A stretch of DNA of 64,000 nucleotides from Nitrosomonas sp. (GTDB lineage: Bacteria > Pseudomonadota > Gammaproteobacteria > Burkholderiales > Nitrosomonadaceae): contig NZ_JAHBZY010000016.1 in the NCBI RefSeq assembly GCF_019635155.1, forward strand, positions 1 to 64,000, read 5' to 3'. This document shows positions 30,219 to 39,368 of this stretch, one piece after another (position 1 is the stretch's first letter; the number at the start of each line of letters is the position of its first letter). The notes beneath the pieces were generated by a model that searched no databases, was not told the DNA's origin, and was given only the letters and a program-made list of their open reading frames with translations. A program made the translations under genes and the position numbers.

Positions 30219-31652
30219 TTGAAAATTATTATTCTGGGCGCCGGCCAGGTGGGCACGTCCGTTGCGGAGAATCTGGTTAGTGAAGCGAACGATATTACGA
30301 TGGTCGATATTGACCCGAAACGTCTGGCGCTATTGCAAGATCGATTGGATTTGCGCACGGTTGTGGGCGATGCTTCGCATCCTTCGGTGCTGGTCAGCGC
30401 TGGCGCGCATGATGCGGATATGATATTGGCCGTCACCGAGCACGATGAAACTAACTTGGTCGCTTGTAAACTCGCCGCCTCATTATTTAATACGCCCACG
30501 AAGATCGCCCGCATTCGGTCCACTGAATATCTGGAGCACCCGGAAATTTTCTCGGCTGAGAATTTTTGTGTTGATTTTGCGATTTGTCCTGAGCAAATTC
30601 TTACGGAATATATCGAGAAGCTGATCGAATTTCCGGAAGCGCTGCAGGTGCTTGATTTTGCCGCAGGGGAAGTGAGCTTGGTAGCGGTGAGAGCGTTGCA
30701 GGGCGGATTGCTGGTCGGTCAACAGTTACAGGAATTGCGAAAACATGTACCGAATGTTGATACGCGGGTCGCGGCTATTTTCCGCAAAGATCGCCCCATT
30801 ATTCCCGAGGGGGATACTGTCATCGAAGCGGAGGACGAAGTATTTTTCATCGCGGCGACTGAAGATATTCGCACGGTCATGAGGGAGTTGCGAAGAATGG
30901 ACGAACCGGTCAAGCATGTGATGATTGCCGGCGGTGGAAAAATTGGCAGACGTCTTGGCGGTACATTGGAGAAAGACTATCAGGTCAGAATTATCGAACG
31001 TAATTACCAAGCTTGCGAGCGATTGGCCGGGGAACTTAGCGATGCATTGGTGCTGCATGGGGATGCGACGGATGAAACCTTGCTGGAAGACGAGAACATT
31101 GCTGAGATGGATATGTTTTGCGCGCTGACCAATGACGATGAAAATAACATTATGTCAGCCCTGCTGGCAAAACGTATGGGGGCGCATAAGGTTATTGCAT
31201 TAATTAATCGCAGCGCCTATGTTGATTTGGTGCAGAGTAGCGGGATTGATATTGCGATTTCACCGGCGCAAGTAACGATCGGTTCGTTACTGGCTTATGT
31301 CCGTCACGGTGATGTGGCTGCCGTGCATAGTCTGCGACGCGGCGCGGCGGAAGCTTTGGAGCTGGTAGCGCATGGCGATGCGAAATCGTCCAATGTCGTC
31401 GGACGCAGGATCGATGAAATTAAATTGCCAAAGGGTGCAACGATAGGGGCTATTGCTCGTGGATTGCCAAAAACAGAAGGATTGTTCGGTGAGCATTTCG
31501 CCAATGAGCCAGATGTAGGCGCGATCAAAGTTGTTATTGCACACCACGATACGGTGATTGAGTCGGAAGATCATGTGATTTTGTTTGTGATCAATCGCAA
31601 GATGATCCGGGAAGTGGAAAAGCTGTTTCAGGTTAATGTTGGCTTTCTGTAG
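30219..31652 (+). CDS. trkA: Trk potassium uptake regulator TrkA
   Basis: TrkA is the cytoplasmic NAD(H)/nucleotide-binding gating subunit of the Trk K+ uptake system. The start is TTG (MKIIILGAGQVGTSVAENL). The 477 residues hold two RCK halves, each with a Rossmann fold: GAGQVGTS at about residues 7-14 and GGGKIGRRLGG at about 240-250. Each fold is followed by a RCK_C domain. The partner gene trkH starts 12 bp downstream. Confidence 0.95.
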   Translation: MKIIILGAGQVGTSVAENLVSEANDITMVDIDPKRLALLQDRLDLRTVVGDASHPSVLVSAGAHDADMILAVTEHDETNLVACKLAASLFNTPTKIARIRSTEYLEHPEIFSAENFCVDFAICPEQILTEYIEKLIEFPEALQVLDFAAGEVSLVAVRALQGGLLVGQQLQELRKHVPNVDTRVAAIFRKDRPIIPEGDTVIEAEDEVFFIAATEDIRTVMRELRRMDEPVKHVMIAGGGKIGRRLGGTLEKDYQVRIIERNYQACERLAGELSDALVLHGDATDETLLEDENIAEMDMFCALTNDDENNIMSALLAKRMGAHKVIALINRSAYVDLVQSSGIDIAISPAQVTIGSLLAYVRHGDVAAVHSLRRGAAEALELVAHGDAKSSNVVGRRIDEIKLPKGATIGAIARGLPKTEGLFGEHFANEPDVGAIKVVIAHHDTVIESEDHVILFVINRKMIREVEKLFQVNVGFL

Positions 31653-31663
31653 AAAAAGTATCC

Positions 31664-33121
31664 ATGTTTCGACTGTTTGTTGTTGTTAACGTACTCGGCA
31701 AAATGGTGTTGGTGTTCGGATTGACGATGTTAATTCCACTTTGTCTGGCGCTATGGGGAGATGATGGCGCAGCGTTTGTTTTCGAACAATCGATTTTAAT
31801 TACGCTTGGTTGCGGTTTGATGATGTGGCTGCTTACACGTCGATTCAAACGCGAATTGCAGACCCGTGACGGTTTCTTGCTGGTTGTGCTGGTGTGGTCG
31901 GTGCTGCCGGCCTTTGCGATGCTGCCATTCCTGTTTTATTTACCGGACCTGAATCTCAGTATGGCCTATTTTGAGGCGGTTTCAGGCTTAACTGCGACAG
32001 GCGGTACTGTTTTGTCCGGATTGGACAAATTACCACCATCTGTCAATTTATGGCGTGGAGAAATCGTTTGGCTTGGGGGAATGGGATTAATCGTTTTGGC
32101 AGTCGCAATCTTGCCGCTACTGGGAGTGGGGGGACGTCAGCTGTTAAATGCCGAGATTCCTGGGCCAATGAAGGAAAATAAGCTGACTCCGCGTATTGCC
32201 GAAACGGCTAAGGGATTGTGGTCTATTTATGCCTGTTTGACACTGACTTGCATCGTTGCTTATAAATGGGCTGGTATGGAATGGTTTGATGCTGTGATGC
32301 ATGCTTTTACAACATTAGGATTGGGAGGTTTCTCGTCGCACGATGCAAGCTACGGTTACTGGAATTCTCCAGTGATTGAAGCGGTTGCAATTTTTTTTAT
32401 GCTGATTGCCGGGATTAATTTTGCAACACATTTTCTTGCTTGGCGAGCAAAAAGCCTAATTCCCTATCGCTATGATTCCGAAGTAGGCTGGTACCTGATG
32501 ATTATTTTGATCAGTTGCTTGGGGCTGGCTTTCTATTTGTGGTTTACCGGGGTTTATCCAGAACCATTATCCGCATTCCGCTATGCTGCTTTCAATATCG
32601 TTTCGGTAGCGACAACGACCGGTTATAGCAATACCGACTATAGTCTTTGGCCTATATTTATTCCGTTATGGATGTTGTTTTTATCGGGCTTCTGTACTTC
32701 TTCCGGTTCAACGGGGGGGGGTATCAAGATGATACGGGCACGGATTTTGTACCAGCAAGTGTATCGCGAAATTATTACGATCATGCACCCCAATGCGGTG
32801 ATTCCGGCAAAATTAGGTCGGAGCCTGTTAGCGAATCGAGTGATTCTCGCAGTGTTGGTGTTTTTGTTCGTGTATGCCACTAGCGTAGTTGTAATGACAC
32901 TGATACTGACGCTGAGTGGATTGGATGTAATTACTTCCTTTTCCGCAGCGGTTGCTTGCCTTAATAATCTAGGTCCCGGCCTTGGAAGCATTGGACCAGC
33001 ATCAACTTATGCATCGCTGTCCGATTTTCAGATTTGGATTTGTAGTTTTGCCATGTTATTGGGTCGATTGGAGTTTTTTACCGTGTTGGCAATATTCATT
33101 CCTGCATTCTGGAGAAAATAG
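31664..33121 (+). CDS. trkH: Trk potassium channel subunit TrkH
   Basis: TrkH forms the K+ permeation path in the inner membrane. The 485-residue protein has the four repeated membrane-pore-membrane units expected, with the filter glycines in SGLTATGGTVL, FTTLGLGGFSSHD, SVATTTGYSNTDY and CLNNLGPGLGSIGP. The DNA run GGGGGGGG (around 32715) encodes part of SGSTGGGIK and could be slippage-prone. The gene ends the trkA-trkH pair. Confidence 0.95.
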   Translation: MFRLFVVVNVLGKMVLVFGLTMLIPLCLALWGDDGAAFVFEQSILITLGCGLMMWLLTRRFKRELQTRDGFLLVVLVWSVLPAFAMLPFLFYLPDLNLSMAYFEAVSGLTATGGTVLSGLDKLPPSVNLWRGEIVWLGGMGLIVLAVAILPLLGVGGRQLLNAEIPGPMKENKLTPRIAETAKGLWSIYACLTLTCIVAYKWAGMEWFDAVMHAFTTLGLGGFSSHDASYGYWNSPVIEAVAIFFMLIAGINFATHFLAWRAKSLIPYRYDSEVGWYLMIILISCLGLAFYLWFTGVYPEPLSAFRYAAFNIVSVATTTGYSNTDYSLWPIFIPLWMLFLSGFCTSSGSTGGGIKMIRARILYQQVYREIITIMHPNAVIPAKLGRSLLANRVILAVLVFLFVYATSVVVMTLILTLSGLDVITSFSAAVACLNNLGPGLGSIGPASTYASLSDFQIWICSFAMLLGRLEFFTVLAIFIPAFWRK

Positions 33122-33270
33122 CGTTTGTTTTTTGTAATCGAAACATTTTGCTTGCAGAATTGTAGGTCCGCTGACTCATTTTCATGAGAGAAATGCTCCA
33201 AAAATTAGTTAGGGCGCGTAAGAAAAGCTATCTTTTAAATATTTCATTAGATTAGTAATAGGGAGTTTGA

Positions 33271-33666
33271 GTGGACAATACCGATGTCTTAAAAGGCATT
33301 AAGGTCATGGTAATCGACGACAGTAATACAATTCGGAAAAGCACTGAGCTTTTTTTGCGGCCTTTGGGGTGTGATGTCATTTTGGCCGAGGATGGTTTCG
33401 TGGCAATGTCGAAAATTGTAGATAATCAACCCGATATTATTTTTGTTGATATAACAATGCCGCGATTAGACGGGTATCAGGCATGCATGTTAATTAAGAA
33501 AAATCCAATCTACCAATCGATTCCTGTAATCATGCTTTCCAGTAAAGATGGTTTATTTGATAAGGCTCGGGGCAGGCTGGCAGGTTCGGATGGATATTTG
33601 ACTAAACCATTTACTGCAGAGGGTTTATTGAGCATAATACGTACCCATACTTTACGGCAGAGTTAG
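33271..33666 (+). CDS. Single-domain response regulator, PilG-like
   Basis: This 131-residue stand-alone receiver starts with GTG after AGGGAG. It has the acidic pair Asp16-Asp17 (VMVIDDSNTIRKS), phospho-acceptor Asp60 in FVDITMPRLDGYQ and Lys112 in YLTKPF. The short N-terminal extension and 'DDSNTIRKS' fit PilG, the receiver of the Pil-Chp twitching system, better than CheY. The kinase and receptor of that system are near 47-54 kb, not adjacent. It sits between trkH and the amo genes and has no DNA-binding domain. Confidence 0.78.
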   Translation: MDNTDVLKGIKVMVIDDSNTIRKSTELFLRPLGCDVILAEDGFVAMSKIVDNQPDIIFVDITMPRLDGYQACMLIKKNPIYQSIPVIMLSSKDGLFDKARGRLAGSDGYLTKPFTAEGLLSIIRTHTLRQS

Positions 33667-33967
33667 TTTGCATGTTCTTAGGTTCATCCAAATTATTAGA
33701 ACCGACGTTGGAAATATGCGATTAATTTATGTTTTAAAAGTATAAACAGGCTACTTTCAACATAAGTCCATTTTTTGGGGAAGGTGATTTTATGACAAAT
33801 GACTTGACTTTGGACCCCAAGGTCGACTAGCCTGAGAGGCGTAGCGAAATTAGGGACGGAAGAGATTCTAATGTAGCTGCCGAATTATAAGCAGTACTAA
33901 TTAATTAGTATTAGAAGTAGTAGAAGAAAAGAGAAGTAGTTTTGATTAACAGATAGGAGGTATAGAG
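33667..33967 (+). promoter_or_regulatory. amo leader and candidate promoter
   Basis: This 300-bp gene-free stretch precedes amoC. A possible sigma-70 promoter is TTGACT (33804-33809) with TAGCCT (33828-33833) at 18-bp spacing; the -10 matches consensus at only three positions, so the call is tentative. If used, it would leave a leader of about 125 bases containing a perfect 16-bp palindrome (33895-33910). A strong AGGAGG (33955-33960) stands 7 bases before the amoC ATG. The 3' half of the leader is A/G-rich. Confidence 0.45.
33895..33910. repeat. Perfect 16-bp palindrome in the amo leader
   Basis: TACTAATTAATTAGTA is identical to its own reverse complement. It lies 58 bases before the amoC start and downstream of the candidate promoter. 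It could be an operator for a dimeric regulator; as RNA it would be a weak AT-rich hairpin. Confidence 0.55.
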
Positions 33968-34777
33968 ATGGCAACAACGTATGGCACAACGAGTGGCGCG
34001 TCGAGCGCGAGCTATGACATGTCGCTGTGGTACGATTCCAAGTACTACAAACTGGGCATGGCGACCATGCTTCTGGTAGCGATATTTTGGATTTGGTACC
34101 AAAGGACCTTTGCGTATTCGCACGGGATGGACTCAATGGAACCGGAATTTGACAAAGTGTGGATGGGACTGTGGCGAGTGCACATGACCCTGATGCCGTT
34201 GTTTGCGTTGGTAACCTGGGGTTGGATATTGAAGACCCGTGACACCAAAGAACAATTGGACAACCTGGACACCAAACTGGAAATGAAACGTTATTTCTAC
34301 TGGATGATGTGGCTGGGTGTGTATTTGTTTGGTGTTTACTGGGGCGGCAGCTTCTTCACCGAGCAAGATGCAAGCTGGCACCAAGTGATTATTCGTGACA
34401 CGAGCTTCACGCCAAGTCACGTAGTGGTGTTTTACGGCTCATTCCCGATGTACATTGTATGCGGCGTTGCTTCATACCTGTACGCGATGACCCGTCTGCC
34501 ACTGTACAGCCGCGGCACATCGTTCCCGTTGGTAATGGCGATTGCTGGCCCATTGATGATTCTGCCGAACGTAGGTTTGAACGAATGGGGTCATGCATTC
34601 TGGTTCATGGAAGAGCTGTTTAGCGCGCCATTGCACTGGGGATTTGTGATTCTGGGCTGGGCAGGTTTATTCTCGGGCGGTATTGCAGCGCAAATCATCA
34701 CCCGTTACTCTAACCTGACCGACGTAACCTGGAATGGTTCAAGCAGAGAGATTCTGAACAATCGCATTGTTCCTTAA
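33968..34777 (+). CDS. amoC: Ammonia monooxygenase subunit C
   Basis: AmoC is an integral-membrane subunit of the copper enzyme that oxidises ammonia to hydroxylamine. The 269 residues contain about six membrane segments. Two copper-ligand sets known from the related methane monooxygenase PmoC are present with exact spacing: Asp134-His138-His151 (in EQDASWH...PSH, the CuC pattern) and Asn205-His209-His223 (in [14 protein letters not shown]...LHW, the CuD pattern). The N-terminus has a soluble Ser/Thr-rich stretch before the first membrane helix. It is first in amoCABED and is separated from amoA by a hairpin, which fits separate amoC message levels. Confidence 0.98.
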   Translation: MATTYGTTSGASSASYDMSLWYDSKYYKLGMATMLLVAIFWIWYQRTFAYSHGMDSMEPEFDKVWMGLWRVHMTLMPLFALVTWGWILKTRDTKEQLDNLDTKLEMKRYFYWMMWLGVYLFGVYWGGSFFTEQDASWHQVIIRDTSFTPSHVVVFYGSFPMYIVCGVASYLYAMTRLPLYSRGTSFPLVMAIAGPLMILPNVGLNEWGHAFWFMEELFSAPLHWGFVILGWAGLFSGGIAAQIITRYSNLTDVTWNGSSREILNNRIVP

Positions 34778-34792
34778 TTTCTGAGCGGGATA

Positions 34793-34821
34793 GCCATGCC
34801 TGTATAGGATACGGGCATGGT
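34793..34821 (+). terminator. Hairpin between amoC and amoA
   Basis: GCCATGCCTGTA and TACGGGCATGGT form a 12-bp stem with one G-U wobble and a TAGGA loop, 16 bases after the amoC stop. No T-tract follows, so it more probably stabilises or marks processing of the amoC message than terminates all transcription. In Nitrosomonas separate amoC and amoAB transcripts besides amoCAB have been described, which would fit. Confidence 0.6.
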
Positions 34822-34944
34822 AGAAGAAGTTAAGGCACTAAAAGTTATGGAAACGTACTGAAGGTTGACGATAAAAGAGGAAGTAAAGGGATCGTCGAAG
34901 GTTTTCATATTTAATATCACACGAAATGAAGAAGGGAGGGTCTA

Positions 34945-35769
34945 GTGAGTAGAACAGACGAAATTTTAGCAGCGGCAAAGATGCCGCCGGAAGCGATCAG
35001 GATGTCCAGATATATCGACGCGATATATTTTCCGATTCTGTGTATTTTGTTGGTAGGTACATTCCACATGCACTTCATGCTGTTGGCAGGTGACTGGGAC
35101 TTCTGGCTTGATTGGAAAGACCGTCAATGGTGGCCGGTAGTAACACCGATTGTAGGTGTTATGTATTGTGCGGCACTGCAATACTATTTGTGGGTAAACT
35201 ATCGTTTATCGTACGGTGCGACACTGTGTATCGTATGTTTATTGGTAGGCGAATGGCTGACCCGTTACTGGGGTTTCTACTGGTGGTCACACTACCCGTT
35301 GAACTTCGTACTGCCATCAACGATGATACCTGGCGCATTGATGCTGGATACCGTTCTGTTATTGACAGGTAACTGGCTGATCACGGCACTGGTGGGTGGT
35401 GGATTCTGGGGATTATTCTTCTATCCTGGCAACTGGCCGATTTTTGGACCGACCCACTTACCGCTGGTAGTAGAAGGCGTACTGTTATCAGTAGCTGACT
35501 ACACAGGCTTCTTATATGTACGTACCGGAACACCGGAATATGTACGCCTGATTGAACAAGGCTCACTGCGTACCTTTGGTGGTCACACGACGGTAATTGC
35601 GGCATTCTTCTCAGCGTTTGTATCGATGTTGATGTACTGCGTATGGTGGTACTTTGGCAAGATCTACTGCACCGCTTTCTTCTATGTTAAAGGAGAAAGA
35701 GGACGTATTTCTATGAAGAATGACGTAACAGCGTTTGGTGAAAAAGGCTTTGCACAGGGGATTAGATAA
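34945..35769 (+). CDS. amoA: Ammonia monooxygenase subunit A
   Basis: AmoA is a membrane subunit of ammonia monooxygenase and the standard marker gene of ammonia oxidisers. The start codon is GTG ([20 protein letters not shown]) with GAAGGGAGGG upstream. The 274 residues match the usual length and have about seven membrane segments, with [20 protein letters not shown] and [14 protein letters not shown] as conserved stretches. The end FAQGIR is followed by a TAATG overlap with amoB. The sequence clearly groups with betaproteobacterial AmoA. Confidence 0.98.
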   Translation: MSRTDEILAAAKMPPEAIRMSRYIDAIYFPILCILLVGTFHMHFMLLAGDWDFWLDWKDRQWWPVVTPIVGVMYCAALQYYLWVNYRLSYGATLCIVCLLVGEWLTRYWGFYWWSHYPLNFVLPSTMIPGALMLDTVLLLTGNWLITALVGGGFWGLFFYPGNWPIFGPTHLPLVVEGVLLSVADYTGFLYVRTGTPEYVRLIEQGSLRTFGGHTTVIAAFFSAFVSMLMYCVWWYFGKIYCTAFFYVKGERGRISMKNDVTAFGEKGFAQGIR

Positions 35770-37031
35770 TGAATATAAGAAGCATATTTAAGCTGGGCGT
35801 ATTGGGCCTGTATGGAGCGGCGATTGGAGCGGCCTCACTGGCGCTGACGCTGACGATAGATGTTAAGACAGCGGCGGCACATGGTGAACGTTCGCAAGAA
35901 CCGTTTCTTCGTATGCGTACGATTCAATGGTACGATCTGAAATGGCAACCGAAAGTCACCAAAGTGAACGACATTGCGACGATCACCGGTAAATTTCACT
36001 TGGCGGAAGATTGGCCACGTGCGGTAGGTAAACCGGAACGCGCATTCTTCAACATTGGTAGTCCGAGCCCGGTGTTTGTACGTTTGAGCACCAAGCTGAA
36101 CGGTGAACCGACGTTTATTTCTGGACCGTTGCAAATTGGTCGCGACTATGAATTTGAAGTCAGACTGAAAGCGAGGATTCCAGGACGCCATCATATGCAC
36201 GCGATGGTAAACGTAAAAGAAGCGGGCCCGATTGCAGGACCGGCATCTTGGATGAACATTTCAGGCAACTGGGATGACTTCACCAATCCGGTAACCACTC
36301 TGACAGGCAAAACCATTGATCTGGAGACATTCAACTTCAGCAATGGCGTGTTCTGGCACTTGGTATGGTTAGGCTTAGGCTGTTTCTGGATTGGCTACTA
36401 TGTAGCACGTCCGATGTTCCTGCCACGTAGCCGGGTACTGTTAGCATACGGTGACGAACTGCTGTTGGATCCAATGGATCGTAAAGTAGGTATGGCAGTC
36501 GCGATTCTGACCTGTGCGCTGGTATGGGGCGGTTATCGTTATACCGAGAGCGTTCATCCATACACAGTTCCGATCCAAGCGGGTGAATCGAAGGTAGAAC
36601 CGATGCCAATCGCACCGAATCCGGTAGCGATCAAGGTAACGCATGCTAACTACGACGTACCTGGACGCGCACTGCGTGTGACGATGGAAATCACCAACAA
36701 TGGTGACTCGACCGTTAACATTGGAGAGTTCACGACAGCGGGTGTTCGTTTTGTAAACGACTTGGGACGTAAATATCTGGATCCTGACTATCCACGCGAA
36801 CTGGTAGCGACCGGTTTGACGATGGATGATGACAGAGGGATTGAACCAGGAGAAACCCGTGAAGTTAAAATGGAAGCCAAAGACGCGTTGTGGGAAGTAC
36901 AACGTTTGATGGCGCTGTTGGGTGACCCGGAAAGCCGCTTTGGTGGTTTGTTAATGACATGGGATGACGAAGGCAATCGTTATATTAACAGTATTGCTGG
37001 CGCAGTAATTCCAGTCTTTACCAAGCTATAA
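35769..37031 (+). CDS. amoB: Ammonia monooxygenase subunit B
   Basis: AmoB carries the soluble periplasmic cupredoxin domains of the enzyme. The 420 residues begin with a signal peptide ending ...TAAAHGE, so that His38 becomes the N-terminal residue. His38, His142 and His144 (in GRHHMHAM) match the three-His copper site (CuB) of PmoB. Two cupredoxin domains flank two membrane helices (about residues 187-207 and 237-255). The start overlaps the amoA stop by one base. A strong terminator follows. Confidence 0.98.
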   Translation: MNIRSIFKLGVLGLYGAAIGAASLALTLTIDVKTAAAHGERSQEPFLRMRTIQWYDLKWQPKVTKVNDIATITGKFHLAEDWPRAVGKPERAFFNIGSPSPVFVRLSTKLNGEPTFISGPLQIGRDYEFEVRLKARIPGRHHMHAMVNVKEAGPIAGPASWMNISGNWDDFTNPVTTLTGKTIDLETFNFSNGVFWHLVWLGLGCFWIGYYVARPMFLPRSRVLLAYGDELLLDPMDRKVGMAVAILTCALVWGGYRYTESVHPYTVPIQAGESKVEPMPIAPNPVAIKVTHANYDVPGRALRVTMEITNNGDSTVNIGEFTTAGVRFVNDLGRKYLDPDYPRELVATGLTMDDDRGIEPGETREVKMEAKDALWEVQRLMALLGDPESRFGGLLMTWDDEGNRYINSIAGAVIPVFTKL

Positions 37032-37049
37032 GATAGAGCGAGTCTAAAC

Positions 37050-37094
37050 ACCGGTACACCACTGTCGCAAGACAGCCGGTGTACCGGTTTTTTT
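37050..37094 (+). terminator. Rho-independent terminator after amoB
   Basis: ACCGGTACACC and GGTGTACCGGT pair perfectly (11 bp), followed after a small bulge (A opposite CC) by CTGTC/GACAG, with a GCAA tetraloop. Seven Ts (37088-37094) follow the stem. It lies 19 bases after the amoB stop and should end most amoCAB transcription before amoE. Confidence 0.92.
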
Positions 37095-37191
37095 ATATGG
37101 GTAGAGAATAAAGAAAACTTAAGGTGCAACAAAGAATGCAGACAAAAGAACTGGCAAAAATAGAGGCACTAACTCGAAGGGAGGATTTGTC

Positions 37192-37860
37192 GTGGTCAGG
37201 CAAATAGTATGCGCAGGGACTGCGGCCTTTATGCTTGTTATGACACTTTATACAAGCACAGCTGGCGCACATGGCAAGGTTGCTATGGAAGATGATAATT
37301 GTATGCGCCGGATAGGCGAAAACATGATTCATTTGAGCGCTTATCAACCCCAGGAAGATGAAGAAGGGCATTACTGCACGGATATACCTAAAGCGGGTAA
37401 CACAATCTTGGTTATAGACTTGGTAGACCCGGCACTGAGAGAAATGCCGATCGGAATAAAGATGATCAAGGGCGACAAAGTAGAGGGGGGCGAAACCGTC
37501 ACAGATCTGCGCCCGGCGGTATATCAGGATGGAGTTATCAGCATGCAGAAGGCGCTGGAACAAGGTAAATACCTCATACAAGTAACTGCTGAAGGTGTGC
37601 CGCCACTGCACTATGAATATCATCTACGCGTTGAAATGATCAATTATGCGGATGTATTTAGAGCGACGATAGGACCGCTGATTGGCCTATTGCTGACTGC
37701 CATACTTGGGTATAAACTCATCCGGTCAAGACGATTCAGGGATTGGATGGCATCACGAGGCTCGAAGAGAACTGAAAAAGGCGATGAAGGAGAAAAGTCA
37801 TCGGCAGTCGACGCAGAAAAAACATCAATCAACAAACAAACTAAAGACGGGGAATCCTAG
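37192..37860 (+). CDS. amoE: AmoE (amo-linked ORF4), periplasmic copper-associated membrane protein
   Basis: This is a 222-residue protein starting with GTG after GAAGGGAGG. A signal peptide ends ...TSTAGAHG, then a periplasmic domain has DDNCMRRIGENMIHLSAYQP and CTDIPKAGNT, one membrane helix follows (about residues 158-177), and the tail is long, basic and charged. It is paralogous to the next gene. The AmoD/AmoE/PmoD family occurs only beside amo or pmo genes; PmoD forms a dinuclear copper site, so a copper-delivery role is likely. It is after the amoB terminator, so it needs readthrough or its own promoter. Confidence 0.92.
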   Translation: MVRQIVCAGTAAFMLVMTLYTSTAGAHGKVAMEDDNCMRRIGENMIHLSAYQPQEDEEGHYCTDIPKAGNTILVIDLVDPALREMPIGIKMIKGDKVEGGETVTDLRPAVYQDGVISMQKALEQGKYLIQVTAEGVPPLHYEYHLRVEMINYADVFRATIGPLIGLLLTAILGYKLIRSRRFRDWMASRGSKRTEKGDEGEKSSAVDAEKTSINKQTKDGES

Positions 37861-37862
37861 CG

Positions 37863-38447
37863 ATGTTAGTAGAAAGAATTGCGACAATAAAGCAAATAGT
37901 AATAATGGCCATAGTGGCGGTAACTGTCATGTTTACATCCCAAGTACAAGCGCATGGTGGATTGGCGTTAGCGGATGACATGTGCATATTGACAATAGGT
38001 CCTTACCGGATGCACTTTACGGGCTACCAGCCATTATCGCAAGAAGAAGAGTTTTGCGAAGACATACCGGAGATTGGCAAAACAGTAATAGCGCTGGATT
38101 ATATACAAGAAGAACTGAGACCGTTAACGACCGAAGTCCGGATAATTCGTGACACGGGCTCGGAAGCGAATCTGGATGAGATCACGGTATTTCATATACC
38201 GCCCAAGGTATATCCGACGGCTTCCATCACGATAGACCATACGTTTCCGGAGAAAGGAAAGTTTGTAGGGTTGGTGACGGTGACAGGCGGACCGCAAGAG
38301 TATGTATCGCGATTTCCGTTCTCGGTGGGGGAAGGACGGCCGACATCTAAAATAGTAATCATTGCACCGATAGTGCTGGTGCTTGCCGGTGTTGCTTTCT
38401 TCTTTATGAGACGCAAAAATAATCCCGATGGAGCCAGTCCTGCTTAG
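37863..38447 (+). CDS. amoD: AmoD (amo-linked ORF5), periplasmic copper-associated membrane protein
   Basis: The 194-residue product has a signal peptide ending ...SQVQAHGG, a cupredoxin-like periplasmic domain with DDMCILTIGPYRMHFTGYQP and FCEDIPEIGKT, and a C-terminal membrane helix (about residues 165-185) followed by RRKNN. The conserved Cys, Met and His pattern is the same as in amoE, showing an ancient duplication. It begins 2 bp after amoE, so they are co-translated. The copCD genes that follow in some ammonia oxidisers are absent here. Confidence 0.93.
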   Translation: MLVERIATIKQIVIMAIVAVTVMFTSQVQAHGGLALADDMCILTIGPYRMHFTGYQPLSQEEEFCEDIPEIGKTVIALDYIQEELRPLTTEVRIIRDTGSEANLDEITVFHIPPKVYPTASITIDHTFPEKGKFVGLVTVTGGPQEYVSRFPFSVGEGRPTSKIVIIAPIVLVLAGVAFFFMRRKNNPDGASPA

Positions 38448-38467
38448 GTAAATCGCATTCCTCTAGC

Positions 38468-38656
38468 TGAAGCACAGTATGCGTGGTGATTAACGTACCG
38501 AAACCTTTGCACGGTTATTACTATGCGGCACGGTAATTGCGTTAAAAATTTGCGAAAAATGCTCATTTACCCCGTGTAAACTCCGCTTTTTCGCAAATTT
38601 TTGCCTTATTCTTGTACCGCTCATGACACCGTGCAAAGGTTTCGTACCGTGCTTCC
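38468..38656. repeat. Nested imperfect inverted repeat between amoD and dedA
   Basis: Three layers of inverted repeat share one centre near 38573. The outer pair is GAAGCACAGTA with TACCGTGCTTC (imperfect). The middle pair is a perfect 17-bp CGAAACCTTTGCACGGT (38499-38515) and its complement (38628-38644). The inner pair is a perfect 16-bp AAAAATTTGCGAAAAA (38544-38559) and its complement (38587-38602). It fills the space between the convergent amoD and dedA genes. It could be a palindromic mobile repeat or MITE remnant, and would also form a large hairpin acting on both transcripts. Confidence 0.75.
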
Positions 38657-38674
38657 GACGTTGTCATCTGAGAA

Positions 38675-39289
38675 TTAGATATTATTGCGTCGTCGTTGAA
38701 AAACAATATAAATTGTAATGCCAATTACACAACAGACGATTAATCCTATAATTATGTCCCGCAGATATTCCTTTATCAGCGCTTCATTTTCACCGATGAA
38801 ATAACCTAATAATGCAAGAATGGTTACCCAAATACCGGCACCCAGGCTGGTATAAAAACTAAAAATAGGCAATTTCATTCTGGCCAAACCGGCTGGAATA
38901 GAAATATACTGCCGAATCATAGGTATCAGCCGCCCTGTAAATGTCGATATATGCCCGTGCCGTGCAAAGAAGCTTTCCATTTGCAGCAAATGATGTTCTT
39001 TGAACATGACGTATTTACCATATTGCAAGAGCAAAGGTCGGCCTAAGCGAATCGCTAAATAGTAATTAATGAGTGCGCCAAACAAGCTACCTGAAATTCC
39101 GCAGAAGATAACGGCAACCATGTTCATCTCACCTTTCGAAGCAAGATAACCAGCCGGAATCATGATAATTTCACTTGGAAAAGGAATGAAGCTGGATTCA
39201 ATCAACATCAGAATAAAAATTCCTGCATATCCTAAACTGCTGACAGTACTGACAATCCATGTAATGATGTCGGTTATCAAGCCTCTCAA
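38675..39289 (-). CDS. DedA-family membrane protein
   Basis: The 204-residue membrane protein has the DedA/SNARE-associated signatures [21 protein letters not shown] (split here only for length), [17 protein letters not shown] and [22 protein letters not shown]. DedA proteins are linked to undecaprenyl-phosphate or phospholipid recycling and membrane homeostasis in several bacteria. It closest resembles YohD/YqjA-type members. It stands alone, downstream of the secDF group and convergent with amoD. Confidence 0.9.
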   Translation of the reverse strand: MRGLITDIITWIVSTVSSLGYAGIFILMLIESSFIPFPSEIIMIPAGYLASKGEMNMVAVIFCGISGSLFGALINYYLAIRLGRPLLLQYGKYVMFKEHHLLQMESFFARHGHISTFTGRLIPMIRQYISIPAGLARMKLPIFSFYTSLGAGIWVTILALLGYFIGENEALIKEYLRDIIIGLIVCCVIGITIYIVFQRRRNNI

Positions 39290-39368
39290 AACTCCTTGGA
39301 ATAATAAGCTCTAATTAGGATACGAACGGTTGAAGCTATCAGCAATTCTAGAAACATGACAGGGATCT

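Noticed and set aside
32710-32722. Possible frameshift at the G-run in trkH
   Set aside because: The frame reads through in SGSTGGGIK and the protein is full length with all four filter motifs.
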